Assembly (NCBI GenBank): GCA_013350335.1
Contig: CM023539.1
Span: 12,586,302 to 12,650,301, forward strand
DNA from: Chimonanthus salicifolius
Taxonomy: Eukaryota > Streptophyta > Magnoliopsida > Laurales > Calycanthaceae
Length of the DNA: 64,000 nt
Direction of reading: 5' to 3'
Shown here: positions 1-9,895 of the stretch, in pieces
How positions within the stretch are numbered: position 1 is the stretch's first letter
Layout of the letters: the number at the start of each line of letters is the position of its first letter
Position numbers and translations under genes: made by a program
The notes under the pieces: model-generated
Database searches by the model: none
Seen by the model: the letters and a program-made list of their open reading frames with translations, nothing else
What the model was told of the DNA's origin: nothing

Positions 1-328
1 TGCAAGGGTTGCGGAGGATATTGGGCTAAACCTTCCCATTGGAAGACCAAATTTTAGGGCTTTTGGCCCTAAATTGAAATTGGAGACCTTTCACTTGAAT
101 GGATGCTTATATATGTGTTATTGTGTTGTTTGTGTGTGTCCAGCTTCCAATTTGTCCTAGTGTGAACAATCGCCGCCTTGCGGAAGACCCAAGGACATCA
201 ACTGAGCACTAGGTGAGGGTTTCTCCACACTTTAGTAGACTCGAGCATTCATTGTGTTAATTGTTGAAATTATAGACTCACGTGTGAAGTGTGATGATGT
301 TGTGATTGTATAATATGTGCTTAAATTA
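1..328. other. Non-coding flank, probable old long-LTR fragment
   Basis: No credible coding. A short motif near 210-230 (CTAGGTGAGGG plus a CACACTTT run) resembles the CTAGGTGAGGG stretch inside the long LTRs at 19393 and 32294, so this is probably part of a diverged long LTR that continues after the copia insertion at 5260. This is inference from short similarity. Confidence 0.3.
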
Positions 329-593
329 TGATGGAAGGGTAATAAAACTAAGAAAATATGCAGAAGAAAAGAAGAAATAGAGGAAAGATCTACTGAGAGA
401 ATCCTCTCCCTTTTCTGTATTGTATTCCAATGTATATTTCAACTTTACATTGTACATGAATAAATAGAGTATGAGGAGTCAATCATGATAGCAAAAAAGG
501 AAAATAATTAATCTAAATCTAATGACAACTGTGCTGTGCAAAATACACTGAATGTGGACACTTTCTATCCCAAATGGGTCGGGTCTCACAACA
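329..593 (-). repeat. copia-1 3' LTR
   Basis: 265 bp, TG..CA, nearly identical to 4995-5259 except for scattered changes and a diverged first ~12 bases. The polypurine tract lies immediately inside it. Confidence 0.9.
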
Positions 594-603
594 CTCCCCC
601 TTA

Positions 604-3600
604 AGCTGGTTCGAAGATATCTAATAATCCCAGCTTGCCAACAACAGAATCAAGTTGAGCCAGAGGAACTGACTTGGTGAAAATGTCGGCAAGTTGATCA
701 GAGGATTTCAAATGTGGAGTGACAAGGCGACCTTCAGTAATATGTTGGCGAAGGAAGTGGCAATCGACCTTAATGTGCTTGGTTCTCTCATGAAAGATCG
801 GATTGGAGGCGATGTTGATGGCCGCTTGATTTTCACAAAACATAATAAGGACATCAACAGGAGCAAAGCCCAATTCTATAAGAAACTGGCGGATCCAAAG
901 TAATTCAGCGGTAGTATTAGCCATGACATGATACTCAACTTCAGCACTGGAACAGGCCACAACAGAGTGCTTCTTACTGCGCCAGCAGACCAGATGGGAG
1001 CCCAAGAAGGCGCAATAACCAGTGGTAGAACGTCGATCATCAGGAGAGCCTACCCAATCAACATCGGAATAACCTCGAACAGGCAAAGAAGTCTGGTGAG
1101 CAAAGAAAAATCCCCGTCCTGGATGAGATTTAATGTAGCGGAGGATGCGAAAGACTGCATGGAGATGAGTATCCCGAGGAGCCTGCATGAATTGGCTAAC
1201 ACCACCAACAACATATGATAAATAAGGTCGAGTGATGGTGAGGGAAATTAATTTCCCTAACCAGCTTCTGATAAAACGTAGGAGAATCCAGAAGAATCCC
1301 ATCAGAGGCAAAGAGCTTGGTGTTGGTATCAAGTGGAGTATCAGCTGGTTTGTAACCAAAGTAACCAGCATACTGAAGGAGATCAAGTGCATACTTGCGT
1401 TGAAATAAAGTGAGGCCCTGAGATGAACGAGCAACTTCAATCCTAAGAAAGTAACGCAATGGTTCCAGATCTTTGATAGCAAACTTGCGGTGAAGATATG
1501 CTTTGAAGGTAGAGATGGCAGTCGTATCATTGCCAGTGAGAATAATATCATCCACATAAACAACTAAAATCATAACCACAGTAGAACGTCGATAAATAAA
1601 GACTAAGTGATCCATCTGGCATATGGAGAAACCATAAGGCAACACAGCACTGCTGAACTTCTCAAACCAAGCCCGAGGAGATTGCTTGAGGTCATACAAA
1701 GCTTTCTGGAGACGATAGACAGAGTGGGACTCCTCCTGCTTGACAAACCCCAAAGGGGGTAGCATATAAACCCCATCCTGTAAATCACCATGGAGGAAGG
1801 CATTCTTCACATGTAACTGATGAAGCGGCCAAGCATTGGTGGTGCAAGAGAGATCAAAATTCGAACAAATGTAATCTTGGCCACTGATGAAAAGGTCTCA
1901 TTGATAGTCCACCCCATAGGTCTGTGTGAATCCTTTAGCAACCAAACGAGCCTTATAGCGAGCAATGGACCCATCGGGATTGTGTTCAAGGCAAATATCC
2001 ATTTGCAGCCAATCGGAGTCTTGCCTGGAGGAAGAGGCGTCATATCCCAAGTATGATTCTGCTCTAGAGCGTCTAAGTCTTCAGCCATCGCTGCCTTCCA
2101 AGTGGGGTCCCGAAGAGCAGATGCATAGTACGAGGAGAAAGCTTATCGCCAGAAAAATGGTGAACAAAGCATGCATAACCAAAAATATGTAATGGCAAAA
2201 TGGGATGTGTTTATGAAGTGAGAGTAGTTGAGCGGGTGACTGGTTCGACAAAACACGGGAGGGCATGCGGTTGATGAGATAACAAGCAGTCAAGACTGCC
2301 TCAGGCCAGTAAGACTGTGGTACATGCATGGTAAAGAGGAGAGATCGAACAACCTCCAATAGGTGTCTATTTTTACGTTCCGCTACACCATTCTACTTTG
2401 GGGTAGAGGGACAGGACAATTGGGATTTTGTAAACTGCGCGAAAATGTGCAAACACGTAAGACTTATTTTTCATAAGATAAAGCCAAGTCATTCGTGAAA
2501 AATCATCAATAAATGACACAAAATATTGGAAACCAATGCGAGAAAGAGAAGGTGATTGCCAAACATCAGAATGAATAACAGAAAATAAAGAAGCGCGTTT
2601 ATTCATACATGAAGGAAAACAAGTTCTAATACGTTTGCCAAATAGCAAGGTTCACACGCAAAATGCTGAAATGATAAAGAGGGGACAAGCTGTCGTAAAA
2701 TAGAATCACTAGGATGTCCAAGTCGGCAATGCCACAGCCACACATCAGACGAGGATGAGGTCGAACAGGCCTCAGAAGCAACAGGAGGATGATCAAATAG
2801 ATATAAGCCCTCAACTTCGCGCCCACTACCAATTACCTGCCTCGTGGTCAGATCCTGAAAAACACAATGAAAAGGGAAAAAGTGGCTGAGCAATTAAATT
2901 GTTTAGTAAGCGTACTAATAGAGAGCAAATTGCTAGAAAAATTTGGAACATGAAACACAGATGGAAGGTGCATGGTGGAAGAAAGAGGAATGGTCCCCTT
3001 GACCAACAATAGTAGTAGAGGAACCATTAGCTAAGCGAACATTACCATATAAAACAGGAGAAAGGGGTGAGAAAATAGAGGACATACCAGCCATATGATC
3101 GGTGGCACTAGAATCGATGACCCAAGAATTAGAGGTATGATTGGCTATTGGCCCAGTACATGAAGAGGAGGAGATAACATTGGAAACCTCGGGATGTTGA
3201 AGCCGATCCATACATTGTAACAACATGTTGAAGTCCTGACGAGTCACAAGAGTATCATCACTAATCACATCAGGGGAGTAGGTGGCAGGAGTAGCGGCAG
3301 AGGTATTGGCTTGCTTGGGACGTCCATGTAGTTTGTAGCAGGAATCCACAAAGTGATTTGTCATCTTGCAATACGTGCAAAATCGAGACCCCTTCTTCCG
3401 GGTACTCTCGCCAGGTGGACCAGGAGCCCCCCGTGCTAAAGAAGGCATGGGAGGATGAGAGGTCACTAATGCAGAGCGTTCAGCAAGCACAGGAGTCATG
3501 ACAGTGCAGGCGCCGATCATCACGGAGTAAGGCAGAATAAACTGCATCTAGGGAAGGAAGAGGGTGTTGTCCCAGCAATTGGGCCCGAATGGGTTCAAAC

Positions 3601-4035
3601 TCCTGGTTGTGGCCAAGCGAGTAACTCAAAAACTCATCGTCGAGAAAGAAGTTACTGATAGAGAACAACATCATCAGATAACGGAAATTTAACTGCTTCA
3701 AGCTGACCCAATTCAAGCCAACATGTCCGCATCTTGGAGTAGTATTGAATCAGAGAGAGCTCCCCATGGCGAAGATGAGAAGTAGTTTGATACAACTCAT
3801 AAAGGCGGGCAGAATTATCACCGTTTGAATACAAAGCCTTAATGGTGTCCTAGACATCTTTGGTTGTGGGAAGGGTATAGACAGTCCCATGAACATGATC
3901 CTCCACAGAATGAAGGAGCCAAAACTGCACCAAAGAATTATTAGCTTTCCATGTACGATAGGAGGAGTCCGTTTTTTCTGGTTCAAGGGCAGTACCATCA
4001 ATATAATCGGACAGCTGCTTGACAGTTAGGAACAT
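604..4035 (-). pseudogene. copia-1 gag-pol remnant
   Basis: Polyprotein fragments spread over several frames, so the gene is broken by stops and frameshifts. In order: a gag segment (about 4035-3650); a zinc knuckle CTYCKMTNHFVDSCYKL (CX2CX4HX4C, around 3380); a protease site VIDSSATDHM (around 3110, with the usual DSG glycine changed to Ser); integrase segments LWHCRLGHPS (about 2740) and IHSDVWQSPS; RT with GCKWIF (about 2000), KNAFLHGDLQ (about 1800) and the catalytic YVDD box (about 1550); and RNase H with GYSDVDWVGSPDDRRSTTGY and CENQAAINIA (about 1000 to 780). The RNase H frame (604 to about 1200) is the longest intact part. Confidence 0.92.
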
Positions 4036-4994
4036 CTGAGCCGAGTGAGATCATTGGAAGTAATTGGTCTCATTCAACAAGACAGTAATGATCTTTCCAA
4101 TATGTTGAGTGCCATAAGACGTCAGATCAGGAACAAAAGATTCCCCAGAGGTCTTCGGTGGTTCTGTAGATGCAGACATTATCCCAAGAAGAACCCTTTA
4201 AGCAAAGGAATCCAAGGGGAAAAAATGCAGAGAGATCTGGGACAGCAAACTGGAAGAAGAGCAACAGTATAGGCAGATTCAGCGAACCAAAAAAGGCAAT
4301 AGGTGGGGCCCACCGATGATGAATAGAGGATTAGGCTGGCGGGATTCTAGTAGCAGCAATAGGCGACACCATAGAGGGGAGAAGGAAGAACTGTTGCAGC
4401 AAGAAGTAGCATATCACAGTAGAAAAGGGCCCAAAAAAAATTTTCTAATGTTCCCAGCAGCTGTGAGGAAGACCAAGAAAGAGGGGCCCACTGTTGACCG
4501 AAACCCTGGGTCCACCCTAGGTGAGTGTAGGTGGGCCAGGGGCGACACCAATGGAAGAAACCTGGAGGGTATCCGTGCACAGATCCAACAGATATAGGCG
4601 AAAAATAAAAAACTGGCGATGCTTTGCCTAGAATGACGAGGGAAAGATGGCCACCAAAAACCAACTTCGGGGAAGTGAAATCTGAAAGTCCACTGTATAG
4701 ATGAAGGGGTCCACCAAAAACGGCAAGGAATGATGTGGTCCCACTTGCCAAAGATGCGTCGATAATGAGATTGAAGTCCAAGAATGGACTGCTACAGAAG
4801 GAAGCTGACGAAGGCACTTCTAGAAATCTGAGACAGACAAGATCTTAGATCCAAAAACAGAGGGAAGAGATGATCCGCTACAGGTCCTCGAAAAGCCGGA
4901 ATCAAAGATGTTGCCGAAATCCGGTGAGGAACAGTAAAACGGAAGAGGAGCAAAGCTCCTTAAAGCGTCCAGAAGATCTTTTTGGTTGATACCA

Positions 4995-5259
4995 TGTTGA
5001 ATATTATAATAAAACTAAGAAACTATGCAGAAGAAAAAAGAAATAGAGGAAAGATCTACTGAGAGAATCCTCTCCCTTTTCTGTATTGTATTCCAATGTA
5101 TATTTCAACTTTACATTGTACATTAATAAATAGAGTATGAGGAGCCAACAATGATGGCAAAAAAGGAAAATAATTAATCTAAATCTAATGACAATTGTGC
5201 TGTGCAAAATACACTGAATGTAGACACTTTCTATCCCAAGTGAGTCGGGTCTCACAACA
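4995..5259 (-). repeat. copia-1 5' LTR
   Basis: 265 bp, starting (minus strand) TGTTGTGAGACCCGACTC and ending TATTCAACA directly before the primer-binding site TGGTATCAACC. Confidence 0.9.
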
Positions 5260-6377
5260 GGTAGTGGCTTAGAAGTGTATCAAAGCCCTCCCCAATGTGA
5301 TTCCCTTTTTACATGTAGAAAATGTGGATAGGCTAGGAGCGTATATGCTATGTTACGACTCTTATTGTGAACTTGCTGAAATTCATGTCATAAATTACAT
5401 GGAGAGTGTGGCCTTGCATGAAGCCTTAGAGAGAGCAAGGCATTAATGTAACCCAAGAGATTATGATGTGCCAAGTAGGCCATCATTGGTGAACCATGCC
5501 AAGAGGACAAGAGATTATGATGTGCCAAGTGGGCCATCATTGGTGAACCATGCCAAGAGGGTAAGAGATTATGATGTGCCAAGTGGGCCATCATTGATGA
5601 ACCACGCCAAGAGGGCAAGAGATTATGATGTGCTAAGTGGGCCATCATTGGTGAACAACGCCAAGAGGGCAAGAGATTATGATGTGCCAAGTGGGCCATC
5701 ATTGGTGAACCACGCCAAGAGGGCAAGAGATTATGATGTGCCAAGTGGGCAATCATTGGTGAACAGTGCCAAGAGGGCAAGAGAATATGATGTGCCAAAT
5801 GGGCCATCATGGGTGAAACCTGCCAAGAGGGCAAGAGAATGTGATGTGCCAAGGCCATCGTTTGTGAACAAGGCCAAGAGGGCCCCTCTATGAAGGTGAG
5901 ATGTAATGGGAGAGAAGGAATAAGAGATTGTGGTAAACTAGAGACTTATATCTTTACATCTTTTGTCATGCAATTGCATAGTAATATTAGTTGTGTTTGA
6001 GTGATATGTAATTGTTATGCTTGCATGTATTCTGACCTCTCACAGATGCAGGAGATTCACTGGAGGTAGGGTTCAGTGGACCTTCTACTGTGAGGGTGAG
6101 GACTACATATGGAAGACCTGCTATGTTTATTTTGTATTTTGTCCTTAGACATGGAATGTCTAGATGTGAATAGCCTATGTTAAGAACCATGTGTCCTGGG
6201 GTTTAGGCCATCACAGGGTCCCACATGGTCAACTGGGTTCTGTAGTGGGTCCCACAACACCGACTTGAACCCGACTCTACCCATTGTCACCTCTATTCCC
6301 AGTTGGAGTATGCAAGGAGACTCAAGTGAGGTTTTATTAATTTTTTATATCGTAAGCATAAATGCTTTACATCAAAC
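5260..6377. other. Non-coding flank with minisatellite; probable end of an old long LTR
   Basis: Apart from the 54-bp repeat array no function is seen. A stretch ending CATCACA near 6214 could be the terminus of the older LTR interrupted by copia-1, but this is weak. Confidence 0.3.
5454..5885 (+). repeat. 54-bp minisatellite, about 8 copies, open reading as an 18-aa repeat
   Basis: Tandem unit of 54 bp (18 codons). On the plus strand it reads RDYDVPSGPSLVNHAKRA with small changes, from about 5468 to a stop at 5893. Later copies drift (REYDVPNGPSW, RECDVPRPSF), and the last is 6 bp shorter. Because 54 is a multiple of three, the minus strand is also open (repeats of MAHLAHHNLLPSWRGSP type). 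It sits in intron 8 and no known protein family is recognised; it is more likely a non-coding minisatellite within repeat DNA. Confidence 0.85.
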
Positions 6378-7578
6378 CAATGTTTTCAAAATCGTATGAG
6401 TTGTAAGTCGCCTCGTATGATTCGATTTGACTCGACTCGGATGGTCCTAGCGAGTCAACATGCATGATGAGTCGTGATTTATCAAAAATCGTATGATCTT
6501 TTGTTGAATTGCAAATCGTGCGATTCAAACCCAGTGAATCGTTGCATCGTGCGATTAACTGAGAAGAAGGGAAAAAAAAAGAGGGAAAGGAAAATAAGAG
6601 GGAAAGATGTGCAGATAAATCCTCTTGCCTTGCATCCCATCGCCTAGTCTACAAAAAAACCATCTTCTCCACAAGCTTTCCTCCTGTCTGCTCTCTCTAC
6701 AAGTTCTACTAGCCTTCAAGCCTTCCAGGTATGCTTTTTTATTTTTTTTCTTTCTGCTCTTCTCTATTTCCATTTTTTTTCTTCTTCTCCTTCCCTCCAT
6801 CCTCTTTTCTTCTTCTTCTACTTCTTCCCCTCCTTCCTCTTTTCTTCTTCTTTCTTTCTTCTTCTTCTCTTCTTCGCCGTCGTCATCTGCATCTTCATCT
6901 TCTTCGTGTGATTTTCTTTGGAAGCTTCTTCTCACAAGTTCTTTTCTTAATTTACATTCGCAAATGGCATACATAGCATAGTATGTAATGAAATAACAAA
7001 GTTAAGCTTGCAGGTCCTCCTCTTATTTTCTGCCGCTATTTCTTTTCGTCATTTACATTATTCACAAGTTTGCAGCTCCTAGCAAGAGGACCTATAACAT
7101 ATTTTCATCAACAGTCCTCGGACTGACTTAATGGTTTCACTTACAGACTTTCATGATAATATAATACTGTAATTGTATACTGTATATATTTGAGTAATAC
7201 TATATATTTCAGTATTTTGTATTATGTAAGATGTATTATATATTGTATTGATTACAATATAAAAACAATTTTCTAATAATAGAAAACAATTTATACATAA
7301 TATTTATGTACTAATGTCTCCGCATATTTACTTATATATTATGAGGAAGTGAACAAAGTATCTTATTATTCTATGTCATTTTATATGTAATTGTAGTATC
7401 TTCTCTATGTACATCTTTATTTTCTTTAATGAAAATTTTGTTTTACTGCTCAAAAAAAATATGTAATTGTAATATAAATAATAATTATTAGAATAAATGT
7501 TATGAATCTTACGATTCTACGATTTACGATTCACACTACTAGACCGATTCACGATATGATTCGAGTTTGACAACATTG
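6378..7578 (+). mobile_element. Non-autonomous hAT transposon, deletion derivative (hAT-A)
   Basis: 1201 bp with inverted ends (CAATGTTTTCAAAATCGTAT left; reverse complement of the right end CAATGTTGTCAAACTCGAAT) and an 8-bp target-site duplication, CATCAAAC at 6370-6377 and CCTCAAAC at 7579-7586 (7 of 8). The ends are rich in subterminal ATCGTATGA/GATTCACGA motifs. Its left and right thirds match the larger hAT-B, including a shared AGGTATGCTT splice-donor-like site in a pyrimidine-rich leader, but the transposase is deleted. It depends on a transposase in trans. Confidence 0.9.
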
Positions 7579-7586
7579 CCTCAAAC

Positions 7587-8843
7587 ACATTACCAATGTG
7601 TTCCCAAGTAATTTAGTGGAGTAAGTAACCACACACTATATTTCTCTTCTTCTTTTTTTATACATTTTTTGAAATGGTTACTATATTAATAGAGAAAAAG
7701 TACTAGGGGTACAAATACAAAGAGCATACAAAAAAGAAAAGAAACAACCAAACAACCTGGTACACCCACAAAAGCCTGGAACAGTAAAGGCTAAGAAAAG
7801 AACACTTTAAAGTATGCACTTGCTATTGCAAGATTGAGCCACTTCAGAAGTATGTGCTCCATATATCTCCCTTTTTTTTGGGAATCTAGGCAATCTCTGT
7901 ATATATCTTTTTTTTACCCCATTTCCAATCTTCCCATGTGTGTCCATCAGTCTCCAGCTAACATGCTTTCTCTAATATGTATATCTTGTACAAACTCATC
8001 ACCAAGAACCAAAACTCCTAAAATGTTTTGTTTATCCATGTTTCATGCAGCAGGACATGTTTAATAGTTATTTAGCTAATCCAGTCATAAACATTATGGC
8101 CTTATTATTACTCAACCTATAAAGTCTTATTAATTTATATCCCTATCTACAATGTGTATCAAAACATCCTGAATTTTGTTCTAGTAGGATTTGGTACTTT
8201 CTTAGACTCTTTGAAGATAACTTGGTCAAGTTAAATGCCATTGGGTAGTCTTTTGCATGCATAGCTTCTATATGGAATCCAAGAACTCTTCTACATAGCT
8301 TCGTATTCTACCATCATTATTGTGGATTTTTTGGGGCAGAGATCAATAGCATCTTCCATAATGTTAAATGATCCCAAATTTTGGTTGTTGATGAAGTATA
8401 AATTCCCTCCCACGTCTACAAAATCATTCTTATTCACAACTTGGGCTCTTTTACCAATTGATCTAGTCTAGAGTTAATCGCAAGATTCAACCCAAGATAT
8501 AGAGTTCATGCCAAAACCAGTTCTCCAAAAGCATTCCGAGCGACCACAAAAATGGAAGCAATAAGAGAACCATAAGTGGTATATGTAGGAAATCTACCTT
8601 AGAGTAGCTCTCACATTGAATGAGAGAGAGGTGTCAAGACAGCCATATAATCTCTCAAGTCTCAACAAAAGCCTTCAAACTTCAAGCTTCAACCAAAATT
8701 CACAAAAACCAAAACATTTGCCACATGGCTTTCATTAATTATATTCTTCCAATAGAAAAGAGGCCCTAGGGATAACCCCAACCATCGCACCAACATAACA
8801 GTGAATAACCTTTCAAATTTTACAAAACTAAGAGTCATTAAAT
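7587..8843. other. Intronic DNA, no gene seen
   Basis: AT-rich sequence between hAT-A and the SINE, within intron 8. The stretch around 7690-7800 (GGTACAAATACAAAGAGCAT followed by A-rich runs) has the look of a LINE or SINE 3' part on one strand, but no domain can be shown. Confidence 0.4.
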
Positions 8844-8853
8844 AACCCTATGA

Positions 8854-9268
8854 CAAGAACCTGTAGCACAAATGGTAAAGGCTCATTACTACAACCTAGA
8901 AGTTTTGGGTTCAAATCTAATGAGCATTAGTTAGGCAGTCGGCCCATGCAAAAATTTGCCAAATCCAATTTGAAGGCCAATGTAACGACCCGACTCGACA
9001 ACAGGGCTTAGGGCTTGACTCAGTGTGATATTGTCCGCTTTGGGCCTCGCACACAGCTCAAACCCGCACGGTTTTGTTTCTGGGCCCAGACCCACGTGGC
9101 CCGGCCCAAAAGGCCTCACACATTGTCAAAGGGGCTTTGGCCACTTATATCCCCACTTTTTCCCCCTCCACCACCGATGTGGGACTTTTCCCACATTGGT
9201 GGGTAGGGGTATCACAGCCAATCCCAGATTGATGGGATAATGGCTTAGATGAATGATGATAATTCAAA
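8854..9268 (+). mobile_element. tRNA-derived SINE, split by a solo TRIM LTR
   Basis: The 5' part carries RNA polymerase III box-A-like GTAGCACAAATGG (8872) and box-B-like GGGTTCAAATC (8908). The 3' part ends in a GATGATGATAATTCAAA tail. A 10-bp target-site duplication AACCCTATGA lies at 8844-8853 and 9269-9278. Removing the solo LTR (8981-9216) and one GCCAA leaves a SINE of about 174 bp. It is in the antisense orientation to the host gene. The promoter boxes are degenerate. Confidence 0.8.
8981..9216 (-). mobile_element. Solo LTR of the TRIM family
   Basis: 236 bp, TGTAACGACCCG..GGTATCACA, flanked by perfect 5-bp duplication GCCAA (8976-8980, 9217-9221). It is related to the TRIM LTRs at 21648, 29460 and 54335 (shared ATTGTCCGCTTTGGGCC, CCCGCACGG and GTGGGACTTTT) but longer and more diverged. 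Solo status implies LTR-LTR recombination. Confidence 0.88.
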
Positions 9269-9278
9269 AACCCTATGA

Positions 9279-9640
9279 TTCCCTAGAGGGAAAAAAAAGG
9301 GTCGATAACCACTTCATTTGGTATCAAATTTAACAAACTTGGGTTCCTTGGATAAATGGACATAGATGATAAAACATTGAGGAACCTTTCCAACATTGAT
9401 CGTAATGACAAAAAAGATCCATTCATTTCAGTATTTCACAAATCCTAGCAGACTACTATATAAATAAACGTGGTATGCCTAATGGAAAATCATGTGAATT
9501 GCAAATGTGTAGCAAGACAATGTTAGACTGATCAAATCATGTCATTCCTCGATGTACACTATAATAAGTCATAATTAGGATAACTAATAGAATCAAAATT
9601 AAATCAGACAAATGCACTTAGATTTTATAGGAAATCTCAC
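9279..9640. other. Intron 8 proximal part
   Basis: Start of intron 8 directly downstream of exon 8. No repeat or gene recognised. Confidence 0.6.
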
Positions 9641-9895
9641 CAGAAGCATTCCCAATCTGAGTTGTATTTCCAAATGCAGCAGTCACAATAATGCAAAGAA
9701 TCATAAGAATCCAATTGATATCTGGTATGTATATCTGACCAAGGAACTTCTTTGATGTGTGAACAACCTTGACCCGTGGAAAACAGCCTAGTGCAAGTGC
9801 CTGCTTGATAATTGAGAAAGTCGCAGATATGGTGGCTTGACTAGCAACAATTGCAGCTGTAGTGGCAATGACAAACATTGGCCAGTACATACTAC
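9641..9895 (-). CDS. HAK/KUP exon 8 (last exon in window)
   Basis: 255 bp encoding [20 protein letters not shown], the [19 protein letters not shown] region and the segment ending [10 protein letters not shown]. Donor TCTG|GTGAG. Homologues continue with TAVV and further membrane segments. No such coding was found between 9640 and 1, so intron 8 exceeds 9.6 kb. Confidence 0.92.

Larger units (their letters stand above)
329..5259 (-). mobile_element. Degenerate Ty1/copia LTR retrotransposon (copia-1)
   Basis: Two 265-bp direct LTRs (329-593 and 4995-5259) bound an internal region with gag, protease, integrase, RT and RNase H in the Ty1/copia order, read on the minus strand. The primer-binding site, on the minus strand just inside the right LTR (TGGTATCAACC, below 4995), matches the plant initiator-tRNA type. 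The polypurine tract (AAGGGGGAG on the minus strand) abuts the left LTR at 594-602. The element lies in intron 8 in the sense orientation of the host gene. No clean target-site duplication is visible (AATTA left, GGTAG right). Confidence 0.93.

Noticed and set aside
1807..2088. A previously unknown gene system in the RT region
   Set aside because: The frame contains [11 protein letters not shown] and other Ty1/copia RT landmarks.
694..2192. Plus-strand frames over copia-1 (694-903, 928-1218, 1820-2192)
   Set aside because: They are shadows of the minus-strand RT and RNase H frames and match no family.
5468..5893. Regular direct repeats that could look like a CRISPR array
   Set aside because: The units are contiguous with no unique spacers, lie in plant DNA and have no cas genes nearby; it is a minisatellite.
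6625..6981. Phe/Ser-rich and Lys/Glu-rich frames on both strands of hAT-A
   Set aside because: Translations of a CTT/TTC-rich leader; low complexity on both strands.
8872..8920. Possible tRNA gene (box A and box B motifs)
   Set aside because: No cloverleaf or acceptor stem can be drawn, and the SINE tail and 10-bp duplication explain it better.
1..9640. C-terminal exons of the transporter
   Set aside because: I searched the minus strand for the expected TAVV continuation and later membrane segments and found none; they must lie beyond the left edge.
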